Below are positions 1 through 5,346 of a stretch of 5,346 nt of DNA, in pieces. The notes under the pieces were generated by a model. The model worked only from the letters and a program-made list of their open reading frames with translations, ran no database searches and was not told where the DNA came from. The stretch comes from Acholeplasmatales bacterium Tener_01 (GTDB lineage Bacteria; Bacillota_I; Bacilli_A; ML615J-28; CAG-698): positions 1 to 5,346 of the forward strand of contig LVBR01000041.1 of NCBI GenBank assembly GCA_001604495.1, given 5' to 3'. Made by a program: the position numbers and the translations under genes. Every line of letters starts with the position of its first letter. Position 1 is the first letter of the stretch.

Positions 1-1786
1 CATCGATATAATCTTCAATTACAAGGCGATCACTAAAGTTTTCTGTGTAGATATAGAATCTATTTACTTGTTTTATTACACCTAAATCTCTAAGTTGATA
101 TTCATAAACATATTCTTTTTTAAGTACGTAACTTAAACTTTCTTGATCTTCGAATGGTTCTCCGGTAAATACATTCTTATCTAGTCCATACTCTAATTGT
201 TCTAAAACAATTGGACTATTTAGATTTGTATTATAAACATAGTCCGTTAAAGCTGGAGTATATAAGAAACTTGATTGATATATATCACTTGTTGAATCAG
301 GCTTGATACGCAAAATTCCACATACCTTTAAAGTTACTTTACTACTATTGTACAAATCTTCATAATAAGCAGAACCATATTGGTAATATCTTTCACCACT
401 TTTAACATATGCTTCATCGCTAGTTATTAGCTTAAATTCTTGATTAACTAGTTCACTAAATGTATATGTATCTTTTTCATAATCCATTCCCATGTAGTAT
501 AAGATTTGGGCATCGATACAGTTATAACTATCAACTAAAATAACTATTTCATCAAAACTATTTGGAAAATGTCCGTATATACAATCATAGTTATCATTGA
601 TGATATCAAAGTTATCAGTCATTTCATTTAGGTAGCTTGTTGAAACTTTTTTGTAGTCATCATCAAGCTTAGCTAGGATATCCATCTTTATTGTACGATT
701 GTAATTAACCCATGAATAAAGGGATGTATCTAGTTTATCAAAATAGTCAAAAAACTCGTTTTCAATGACATTTAAATGCTCATAAACTGTGTCACCTTTA
801 ACTACTGTAACATACTCGTCACTAGGAAATTCTTCCTTGTCATCATATATGCTTACACTAGGGCTACTCTTGACAGATGAAGTGACAGTTATTGGGTAAT
901 TGCCTAGGGCAACCTTTTGAACATCGGCAATATAATTAGTAACTCCACTGCTTACAGCAAGCACTAAACTAACACCAACAATTCCTACACTACCCGCAAT
1001 AATAGTAAGCAAAGTCCTTGGCCATTTAGTAACTAAGTTCTTAAAACTGACAAATAAAGCACCAAAGAAAGACATCTTTTTGTGCTTCTTTTTTTCTTCT
1101 TTTTCTTTATTTACGTTTACTATATCAGTTGAACTGATTACTTTTCCATCAAGAAAATGAATGATTCTATCTGAATATTTATTTGCAAATTCTTCATTAT
1201 GAGTAACCATAATAACTAAATATTTAGTTGATAATTCCTTCAAAATATTTAGTATTTGGATACTATTTTCGCTGTCTAAGCTTCCTGTTGGCTCATCCGC
1301 CAATATGATTTTTGGGTTATTAACAATAGCTCTGGCTATTGCAACACGCTGACTTTCGCCACCTGATAGTCTTTTAGGAAGGCTATTTTTAAGGTGTGTA
1401 AGTCCTACTTTTTCTAATGCTTCATTAACTTTTTCTTTTCTTTTTTTCTTGTTTAAACCAGTTAATGTTAAGCTTAATTCAACATTTTTAAAGACAGTTA
1501 GATGATCAATTAGATTGTAATGTTGGAAAACAAAACCAACATTTTCGTTACGATAATGATCCCAGTCTTTTTCTTTGTATAGCTTTGTTGAAAGATTGTC
1601 GATTAATAAATCACCACTAGTAGCTTTATCTAAACCACCAATGATGTTTAATAATGTTGTCTTTCCGCAACCTGATGGACCTAAGATTGATACAAATCCT
1701 AAATCACCAAATACAAGGTTAATGCCTTTTAAGACTTCTAAGTTATTTGATTTATAAGTTCTTTTAATCTCTTTTAACTCAATCAT
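1..1786 (-). CDS. ABC transporter, fused ATP-binding and FtsX/MacB-type permease (3' end missing)
   Basis: This gene is open from an ATG at 1786 to the window edge, giving about 595 codons with no stop. The N-terminal ~220 residues are an ABC ATPase of the MacB/LolD class: aromatic A-loop Tyr11, Walker A GPSGCGKT at 36-43, Q-loop Gln88, signature LSGGESQ at 140-146, Walker B IILADE at 160-165 followed by PTGSLD, and H-loop His196. A Lys/Glu-rich linker (about 224-237) leads to one membrane helix at about 258-279. About 315 extracytoplasmic residues follow, rich in Tyr, Asp and Ser, with the block DEIVILVD near 412-419 that I recall from fused Bacillota ABC proteins of this type. The remaining three helices expected for this fold would lie beyond position 1. 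Such proteins use ATP hydrolysis to drive periplasmic or surface events or export of peptides and lipids; the substrate here is unknown. It has its own promoter and is separated from rplQ by a terminator, so it is not part of the ribosomal operon. Confidence 0.9.
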   Translation of the reverse strand, partial: MIELKEIKRTYKSNNLEVLKGINLVFGDLGFVSILGPSGCGKTTLLNIIGGLDKATSGDLLIDNLSTKLYKEKDWDHYRNENVGFVFQHYNLIDHLTVFKNVELSLTLTGLNKKKRKEKVNEALEKVGLTHLKNSLPKRLSGGESQRVAIARAIVNNPKIILADEPTGSLDSENSIQILNILKELSTKYLVIMVTHNEEFANKYSDRIIHFLDGKVISSTDIVNVNKEKEEKKKHKKMSFFGALFVSFKNLVTKWPRTLLTIIAGSVGIVGVSLVLAVSSGVTNYIADVQKVALGNYPITVTSSVKSSPSVSIYDDKEEFPSDEYVTVVKGDTVYEHLNVIENEFFDYFDKLDTSLYSWVNYNRTIKMDILAKLDDDYKKVSTSYLNEMTDNFDIINDNYDCIYGHFPNSFDEIVILVDSYNCIDAQILYYMGMDYEKDTYTFSELVNQEFKLITSDEAYVKSGERYYQYGSAYYEDLYNSSKVTLKVCGILRIKPDSTSDIYQSSFLYTPALTDYVYNTNLNSPIVLEQLEYGLDKNVFTGEPFEDQESLSYVLKKEYVYEYQLRDLGVIKQVNRFYIYTENFSDRLVIEDYID

Positions 1787-1806
1787 TTTGGCCACCAATT
1801 CAATTT

Positions 1807-1812
1807 ATTATA
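1807..1812 (-). promoter_or_regulatory. Putative -10 box of the ABC transporter promoter
   Basis: The minus strand reads a perfect TATAAT, with 20 bases between it and the ABC transporter ATG. The upstream region is AT-rich, but the hexamer at 17-base spacing (TTTATT) is a poor -35 match. A start site about 7 bases downstream would leave a leader of only about 13 bases. The position, between the rplQ terminator and the next gene, makes a promoter necessary; the exact site is inferred. A GGTGG motif ending 5 bases before the ATG is the only ribosome binding site candidate and is weaker than those of the ribosomal genes. Confidence 0.55.
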
Positions 1813-1860
1813 CTACAATAACAATTAAAAATAAATTATTTTTTCCGTTATGACTATATC

Positions 1861-1890
1861 AACTAAAAAAGAGTGGTTGCCCACTCTTTT
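1861..1890 (-). terminator. Rho-independent terminator after rplQ
   Basis: On the minus strand, AAAAGAGTGG (1890-1881) pairs perfectly with CCACTCTTTT (1876-1867) around a GCAA loop, which is a GNRA-type tetraloop. The U-tract is formed by the six T residues at 1870-1865, partly within the stem. The hairpin begins 8 bases after the rplQ stop codon. It marks the end of the map-to-rplQ transcript and insulates the ABC transporter gene. Confidence 0.93.
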
Positions 1891-1898
1891 AAATCCTA

Positions 1899-2264
1899 TT
1901 ATTCAACAAATTCAATGATGGCCATTTCAGCTGAATCACCTAATCTATAACCAGTCTTTAATACTCTAGTATATCCACCATTTCTTTCTTGATATTTAGG
2001 AGCGATTTCGCTAAATAATTTTTGAATTGCGTATTGATTTTCATCAGCTTTTTCAAAACGAACAAGTTGAGCTGCTTGACGGCGAGAAGCAAGTGTATTC
2101 TTCTTACCTAATGTTACCATCTTATCAGCAAGTCTTTGTAATTCCTTTGCTCTGTGGTAAGTTGTTTCAATACGATCATTTATAATAAGGTCTGTAACTA
2201 AATCTCTCATCATAGCTTTTCTTTGATCAGAGCTGCGACCTAATTTACGATAACCTAATGACAT
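1899..2264 (-). CDS. rplQ: 50S ribosomal protein L17
   Basis: This encodes a 121-residue L17, a large-subunit protein near the exit-tunnel side of the ribosome and a usual length for the family. Recognisable blocks are GYRKLGRSSDQRKAMMRDL at about 4-22, the LIINDRIETT block at 26-35 followed by RAKELQ, RRQAAQ at 61-66, the NAIQKLF-like stretch at 78-84, and the C-terminal RNGGYTRVLK plus MAIIEFVE. AGGAGG at 2274-2279 lies 9 bases before the ATG, and only 17 bases separate it from the rpoA stop. It is the last gene of the operon; the terminator begins 8 bases downstream. In B. subtilis, energy-coupling factor transporter genes come next, but here they do not. One oddity is the two-residue SL insert after the initiator Met compared with the common MxYRKLGR start. 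Confidence 0.98.
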   Translation of the reverse strand: MSLGYRKLGRSSDQRKAMMRDLVTDLIINDRIETTYHRAKELQRLADKMVTLGKKNTLASRRQAAQLVRFEKADENQYAIQKLFSEIAPKYQERNGGYTRVLKTGYRLGDSAEMAIIEFVE

Positions 2265-2281
2265 CTTCTTGGTCCTCCTGT

Positions 2282-3340
2282 TTAAATTTCATCAGATGAA
2301 TCAAATTCTTCTTCATCTACTTCTTCTTCATTTTCTTCACTATAATCATATGAATGACGTAAATCTAAACCTAACTCATGAAGTTTCATTTCTACTTCTT
2401 TCAAAGACTTACGACCAAGATTACGAACTCTCATCATTTCTTCTTGAGTCATCTTTGTTAAGTCACCAATTGTTTCAATTCCGTGACGTTTCAAGCAGTT
2501 GTAAGAACGAACTGATAAATCAAGTTGTTCAATCTTTTCTTCAAGCTTCTTATTAGGAGCTTTTTCTTCACGTTCATACATATAATTTTCTTGAACAACG
2601 AATTCATTTAACTTAGAAACAACACTGAAATGTTCAACTAGGAACTTACTTGCAAGTGATACTGCATCTTTAGGTTTAATTGAATCATTTGTCCAAACTT
2701 CCAATGTCAATTGATCAAAATCAACATTTTCATCCACCCTAGTTTTTTCGACATCATATCGAACCTTTGTAACTGGAGTATAAATTGCATCGATTGGGAT
2801 ACGTGTAATAATATGGTTATTATTACTATCTTTACAGAAAATCTTATTTTCGTCGGCGCTTACATAGCCAATTCCGCGTCTTGCATAAAACATAGCTTTG
2901 AACTTACCACCATTTTCAAGTGTACAAATAACTTGATCAGGGTTAACAATTTCAAGTTCTGAAGAATGTTCTAACATTCCAGCTGTGATTACGCCAGGAC
3001 CCTCAGCTACGATTGATAATTGATATAAATCTTGTGAAGTTTTTGGCATTGGTTTGAATAGTGTAGCTTCATCAACTTTCAAAATAATGTTCTTAAGATT
3101 TAGAATGATTTCTGTTACATCTTCTAAAACACCTTCTAAAGCCATGAATTCATGTGCAACACCCTCAATTTCCATTGCAACTAGAGCAACACCAGGCATA
3201 CTTGACAATAGCACGCGACGAAGTGCATTTCCTAAAGTAATACCATAACCTCTTTCAAGTGGAGTAATAACATACTTTCCGTAAGTTGCGCTCTCTTCAA
3301 CAGGATTAGTTTGAGGTCTAATAAATTCGAATTTTCTCAT
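2282..3340 (-). CDS. rpoA: DNA-directed RNA polymerase subunit alpha
   Basis: This encodes the alpha subunit, which dimerises to start assembly of RNA polymerase and whose C-terminal domain contacts upstream promoter DNA and activators. The N-terminal assembly domain shows YGKYVITPLERGYGITLGNA and RRVLLSSMPG at about 20-50, and IPIDAIYTPV at 181-190. The C-terminal domain begins near 270 with LDLSVRSYNCLKRHGI and includes VRNLGRKSLKEVE. The DNA-contacting positions known in E. coli are kept: Arg278, Asn281, Cys282, Gly309, Lys311 and Ser312. At 352 residues it is longer than the roughly 314 of B. subtilis. The extra length comes from an acidic tail at 329-352 (13 Asp or Glu of 24) and two probable small insertions near 91-105 and 165-176. 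AGGAGG at 3347-3352 is 6 bases before the ATG. It lies 55 bases after rpsK, the longest gap between the genes from infA to rplQ. Confidence 0.98.
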   Translation of the reverse strand: MRKFEFIRPQTNPVEESATYGKYVITPLERGYGITLGNALRRVLLSSMPGVALVAMEIEGVAHEFMALEGVLEDVTEIILNLKNIILKVDEATLFKPMPKTSQDLYQLSIVAEGPGVITAGMLEHSSELEIVNPDQVICTLENGGKFKAMFYARRGIGYVSADENKIFCKDSNNNHIITRIPIDAIYTPVTKVRYDVEKTRVDENVDFDQLTLEVWTNDSIKPKDAVSLASKFLVEHFSVVSKLNEFVVQENYMYEREEKAPNKKLEEKIEQLDLSVRSYNCLKRHGIETIGDLTKMTQEEMMRVRNLGRKSLKEVEMKLHELGLDLRHSYDYSEENEEEVDEEEFDSSDEI

Positions 3341-3395
3341 TCGTTTCCTCCTATAGATTTTTTGTGTAATTGTTTAATATAATCTTTAATACGTT

Positions 3396-3779
3396 TTATC
3401 CTCTAGGTTTCTTAGGTGGACGGCATCCGTTATGAGGAACAGGAGTCACATCAGTAATAGATGTAATTTCAAGTCCAGCAACTTGTAATGAACGAATTGC
3501 AGCTTCACGTCCAGGACCAGGTCCTTTAACAGAAACTTCAACTTTAATCATACCACTGTCTAATGCTGCTTTAGCGCAAGCTTCACTTGCTTGAGATGCA
3601 GCGAATGGAGTAGATTTTTTACTTCCTTTGAATCCTAATGCACCAGCACTGCTCCATGCAATTGCATTTCCTTCAGTGTCAGTGATAGTAACGATAGTGT
3701 TATTAAAAGTAGAATGAATGTGTGCAACACCATTCGGAATATTTTTTCTGACTTTACGTTTACGAATTTTACGTGCCAT
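3396..3779 (-). CDS. rpsK: 30S ribosomal protein S11
   Basis: This encodes S11 of 127 residues, a platform protein of the small subunit near the E site that binds 16S rRNA. Family blocks are plain: AHIHSTFNNTIVTITD at about 19-34, the WSSAGALGFKGSKKSTPFAA region at 42-61, VKGPGPGREAAIRSLQ at 84-99, and the hallmark DVTPVPHNGCRPPKKPRG end. I chose the ATG at 3779, giving MARKIRK. A GTG at 3788 in the same frame would add three residues, but it directly abuts the Shine-Dalgarno GGGAGG (3789-3794) and so cannot be used with it. The ATG is 9 bases from that site. The gap after rpsM is 18 bases. No rpsD is present between rpsK and rpoA, as in Bacillus. Confidence 0.97.
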   Translation of the reverse strand: MARKIRKRKVRKNIPNGVAHIHSTFNNTIVTITDTEGNAIAWSSAGALGFKGSKKSTPFAASQASEACAKAALDSGMIKVEVSVKGPGPGREAAIRSLQVAGLEITSITDVTPVPHNGCRPPKKPRG

Positions 3780-3788
3780 TTTATTCAC

Positions 3789-3794
3789 CCTCCC
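3789..3794 (-). promoter_or_regulatory. Ribosome binding site that decides the rpsK start
   Basis: The minus strand reads GGGAGG, then GTGAATAAA, then ATG. The in-frame GTG touches the site with no spacer, while the ATG at 3779 has a 9-base spacer. This supports the 127-residue S11 over the 130-residue version. Confidence 0.85.
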
Positions 3795-3797
3795 TTA

Positions 3798-4163
3798 TTA
3801 TTTCTTCTTGTTAGCTACAGTCTTAGCTTTACCCTTACGAGTACGAGCATTACATCTAGTATTTTGTCCTCTTACAGGAAGTCCCTTACGATGACGAATA
3901 CCTCTATAGCATCCGATTTCCATTAATCTTTTTATGTTCATAGCTACTTCACGACGTAAGTCACCTTCTACTTGATAGCCAGCAACTTCACGACGAATAG
4001 CAGCAAGTTCTTCTTCAGTTAAATCTTTAACTCTTTTTTGTTCATCAACACCTGCTTTAGCGCAGATTTCTTTTGCAGTTGGTCTTCCAATACCGTAAAT
4101 ATAAGTTAGTGAAATAACAACAACCTTATCACGAGGAATATCAACACCACTAATACGTGCCAT
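3798..4163 (-). CDS. rpsM: 30S ribosomal protein S13
   Basis: This encodes a 121-residue S13, a head protein of the small subunit that contacts the P-site tRNA and forms bridges to the 50S subunit. The start ARISGVDIPRDK, the helix-two-turn-helix region with SLTYIYGIGRPTAKEI at about 18-34, and VEGDLRREVAMNIKRLMEIG at 65-84 match the family. The C-terminal tail RHRKGLPVRGQ (90-100), NARTRKGKAK and TVANKKK is the basic extension that reaches tRNA. AGGAGGT at 4173-4179 lies 9 bases before the ATG. It sits 18 bases after the rpmJ stop and 18 bases before rpsK. Its length and ends are normal. Val14 replaces an Arg found at this position in B. subtilis S13, which I regard as minor variation. Confidence 0.98.
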   Translation of the reverse strand: MARISGVDIPRDKVVVISLTYIYGIGRPTAKEICAKAGVDEQKRVKDLTEEELAAIRREVAGYQVEGDLRREVAMNIKRLMEIGCYRGIRHRKGLPVRGQNTRCNARTRKGKAKTVANKKK

Positions 4164-4181
4164 TTTATATGTACCTCCTAA

Positions 4182-4295
4182 TTATCCTTGTCTTTGTTTA
4201 TGTTTTGGATTACTACAAATAACCATAACTTTTCCATTACGTTTAATAACTTTACATTGGTCACACATTGGTTTTACTGATGGTCTAACCTTCAT
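4182..4295 (-). CDS. rpmJ: 50S ribosomal protein L36
   Basis: This 37-codon gene encodes L36, the smallest protein of the large subunit, near the base of the L7/L12 region. The protein starts MKVRPSVKPMCDQCKVI and ends NPKHKQRQG. It is the zinc-binding type: Cys11, Cys14, Cys27 and His32 form the C-X2-C-X12-C-X4-H pattern, unlike the Cys-free paralogue many bacteria induce under zinc limitation. AAGGAGG at 4305-4311 is 9 bases before the ATG. The gene lies in its conserved place between infA and rpsM. Confidence 0.97.
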   Translation of the reverse strand: MKVRPSVKPMCDQCKVIKRNGKVMVICSNPKHKQRQG

Positions 4296-4340
4296 TTATT
4301 TAATCCTCCTTATTGTGTGAAATATTTTTTTTTGTTTTTG
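4296..4340 (-). other. A-rich infA-rpmJ spacer
   Basis: This 45-base spacer is A-rich on the transcribed strand, with a run of nine A just after the infA stop, then the rpmJ ribosome binding site. I see no hairpin or convincing promoter in it. An unpaired A-rich leader of this kind would keep the rpmJ start accessible, but that role is inference. Confidence 0.5.
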
Positions 4341-4559
4341 TTACTTATGTCTATAAGTAATACGTCCACGTGTTAAATCATATGGTGATAGTTCAACAGT
4401 TACCTTATCACCTGGTAAAATGTATATGAAATTCATACGGATTTTACCAGAAACGTGGGCAGTGATTTGGTGCCCATTTTCAAGAGTTACCTTGAACATT
4501 GAATTTGGTAGGGCTTCTGTAACTGTTCCCTTTAATTCTATGACATCACTTTTTGACAT
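4341..4559 (-). CDS. infA: Translation initiation factor IF-1
   Basis: This encodes a 72-residue IF-1, a single OB-fold protein that binds the 30S A site and assists IF-2 and IF-3 during initiation. The protein shows DVIELKGTVTEALPNSMFKV, ENGHQITAHVSGKIR at 27-41, PGDKVTVELSPYDLTRGRI at 49-67 and ends YRHK. I chose the ATG at 4559, giving MSKSDVIE and the exact family length. A TTG at 4574 in frame would give 77 residues but would place the Shine-Dalgarno AAGGAG (4566-4571) inside the coding sequence. From the chosen ATG the site has a 6-base spacer. The start lies within map, overlapping it by 14 bases in another frame, which suggests translational coupling. Position 46 is Tyr (TAC), where E. 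coli has Arg in the YIRIL segment. Confidence 0.97.
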   Translation of the reverse strand: MSKSDVIELKGTVTEALPNSMFKVTLENGHQITAHVSGKIRMNFIYILPGDKVTVELSPYDLTRGRITYRHK

Positions 4560-5316
4560 TTTCGTCTCCTTCAATCGTTAATATCTTATATCCATCATCT
4601 GTAATAACTATGCTATGTTCAAAGTGAGCACTGTCAGATTTATCAGCTGTCACTGTTGTCCAGCCATCAGCTAAGATTCTCACGCCACTTCTTCCAACAT
4701 TTACCATTGGTTCAATAGCTAAAGTCATTCCTTTTCTTAAAACTGGTCCATGACCAGCAGCTCCATAATTTGGAACCATTGGATCCTCATGCAAGTTTCT
4801 ACCAACTCCATGGCCAGTAAAGTCTTTAACAACACTATAGCCACGTGAAGTTACATATTCTTCAACTGCATGAGATATATCTGATAAACGGTTTCCTGGT
4901 TTTGCGAAGGATAGTCCACAAAATAGAGCTTCTTTAGTAACCTTCATTAGCTCGATTCGTTTTGGACTAACCTCACCAACACCATGAGTCATGGCACTAT
5001 CTCCATGGTAGCCTTTATAACAAGCACCAATATCGATAGAGATAATATCACCATTCTTTAATTTAATTTTATCACTTGGAATTCCATGAATGACAACATT
5101 GTTAATTGAAGCGCAAATTGAAGCAGGATAGCCTTCATAATTTAAAAATGATGGCGTTGCTCCATGTGATGTAATCACATCATAAGCAATCTTATCAAGC
5201 TCAAGTGTTGAAATGCCCGGTTTAATCGCGTCCTTAATAGCCTTATGAGCTAGGGCCACAATTCTACCAGCCTCAACCATCAATGCAATTTCGCGTTCAC
5301 TTTTGATTGAAATCAT
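4546..5316 (-). CDS. map: Methionine aminopeptidase, type I
   Basis: This encodes a 256-residue cytosolic metallo-peptidase that removes the initiator Met from nascent proteins after deformylation. The pita-bread fold residues are all present. The five metal ligands are Asp95 (SIDIG), Asp106 (GDSAMT), His169 (GHGVG), Glu202 (IEPM) and Glu233 (HFEHS), with catalytic His77 (VIHGIP) and His176 (NLHEDP). The length is typical of type I enzymes without a zinc-finger extension. GGAGG at 5323-5327 is 6 bases before the ATG. The stop is TGA, and its use as a stop here shows that UGA is not read as Trp. The 3' end overlaps infA by 14 bases. The KOW-domain gene found between map and infA in B. subtilis is absent. 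Confidence 0.98.
   Translation of the reverse strand: MISIKSEREIALMVEAGRIVALAHKAIKDAIKPGISTLELDKIAYDVITSHGATPSFLNYEGYPASICASINNVVIHGIPSDKIKLKNGDIISIDIGACYKGYHGDSAMTHGVGEVSPKRIELMKVTKEALFCGLSFAKPGNRLSDISHAVEEYVTSRGYSVVKDFTGHGVGRNLHEDPMVPNYGAAGHGPVLRKGMTLAIEPMVNVGRSGVRILADGWTTVTADKSDSAHFEHSIVITDDGYKILTIEGDENVKK
4566..4571 (-). promoter_or_regulatory. infA ribosome binding site inside map
   Basis: AAGGAG on the minus strand is followed by ACGAAA and the infA ATG. It lies inside the last codons of map, so ribosomes finishing map pass over it. It rules out the upstream in-frame TTG as the infA start, because that TTG comes before the site. Confidence 0.85.
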
Positions 5317-5346
5317 TTACTTCCTCCAAGTCTCCTTGATATCATT
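5317..5346 (-). CDS. adk: 3' end of upstream gene, probably adenylate kinase
   Basis: Reading the minus strand from the window edge in one frame gives NDIKETWRK and a TAA that directly precedes the map ATG. The conserved order secY-adk-map in Bacillota, and a loose resemblance of DIKE to the DVKD near the end of B. subtilis adenylate kinase, suggest the adk C-terminus. A second frame is also open and would end MISRRLGGSK with a TGA overlapping the map start, so the frame is not certain. Only nine codons are visible, and identification rests mainly on synteny. Confidence 0.4.
   Translation of the reverse strand, partial: NDIKETWRK

Noticed and set aside
1575..1757. Short plus-strand open frame opposite the ATPase domain of the ABC gene
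   Set aside because: It lies entirely against the conserved Walker A region on the other strand, so the composition is explained by that gene.
2269..2556. Open frame on the plus strand opposite the 3' end of rpoA, Leu- and Ser-rich
   Set aside because: It is a reverse reading of the acidic tail and C-terminal domain of RpoA: Glu-rich codons read backwards give Phe, Leu and Ser. It has no ribosome binding site and no family resemblance.
2711..3248. Two plus-strand open frames (2711-2962 and 3054-3248) opposite rpoA
   Set aside because: Both are antisense to highly conserved RpoA sequence and lack start signals.
3341..3395. Possible internal promoter before rpoA (TATATT-like box in the 55-base gap)
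   Set aside because: The gap is AT-rich, so such a hexamer is expected by chance, and I found no -35 box at suitable spacing.
3714..3926. Plus-strand open frame opposite the rpsK-rpsM junction
   Set aside because: It spans two well-supported ribosomal protein genes on the other strand, and its Ser/Thr-rich content reflects their Arg and Lys codons read in reverse.
4546..4548. TGA at the end of map as a possible Trp codon (mycoplasma code)
   Set aside because: Stopping there gives the normal type I length, and Trp residues elsewhere in the window use TGG, so the standard bacterial code fits.
1..5346. CRISPR arrays, tRNA genes, insertion sequences, toxin-antitoxin or defence genes
   Set aside because: I saw no repeated spacers, tRNA-like folds, inverted terminal repeats or unexplained minus- or plus-strand genes. 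The window is almost fully occupied by recognised genes.

Overview
This window carries the 3' half of a standard bacterial ribosomal-protein and RNA polymerase operon, followed by the first two thirds or so of an unrelated ABC transporter gene. Every supported gene lies on the minus strand, so transcription runs from high to low coordinates. The DNA is AT-rich, the Shine-Dalgarno sites are strong AGGAGG types, and the order (adk)-map-infA-rpmJ-rpsM-rpsK-rpoA-rplQ matches Bacillota such as Bacillus subtilis. The genes read normally with the standard bacterial code: Trp is TGG, and map ends at a TGA that gives the usual protein length, so this is not a mycoplasma that reads UGA as Trp. The most likely source is a low-GC Bacillota or Tenericutes-like lineage; genus cannot be assigned.

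From right to left: positions 5317-5346 probably hold the last codons of adenylate kinase. map (methionine aminopeptidase) follows and overlaps infA (IF-1) by 14 bases. Then come rpmJ (L36, 37 codons), rpsM (S13), rpsK (S11), rpoA (RNA polymerase alpha) and rplQ (L17). The gaps from infA to rplQ are short, about 17 to 55 bases, and each gene has its own ribosome binding site. A strong intrinsic terminator with a GCAA tetraloop closes the operon at 1861-1890. A separate promoter (TATAAT at 1807-1812) and weak ribosome binding site precede an ABC transporter with fused ATPase and permease, which runs off the left edge still open.

The operon genes work together in translation and transcription: L36, S13, S11 and L17 are ribosome parts, IF-1 acts in initiation, Map trims the initiator methionine from nascent chains, and alpha nucleates RNA polymerase assembly. 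The ABC protein looks like a MacB/FtsX-type mechanotransmission or export system with a large extracytoplasmic domain and unknown substrate.

I see no undescribed system here. The points worth a second look are modest: a 24-residue acidic tail and two small insertions in RpoA, a Tyr in place of the usual Arg46 in IF-1, and start-codon choices for infA and rpsK.
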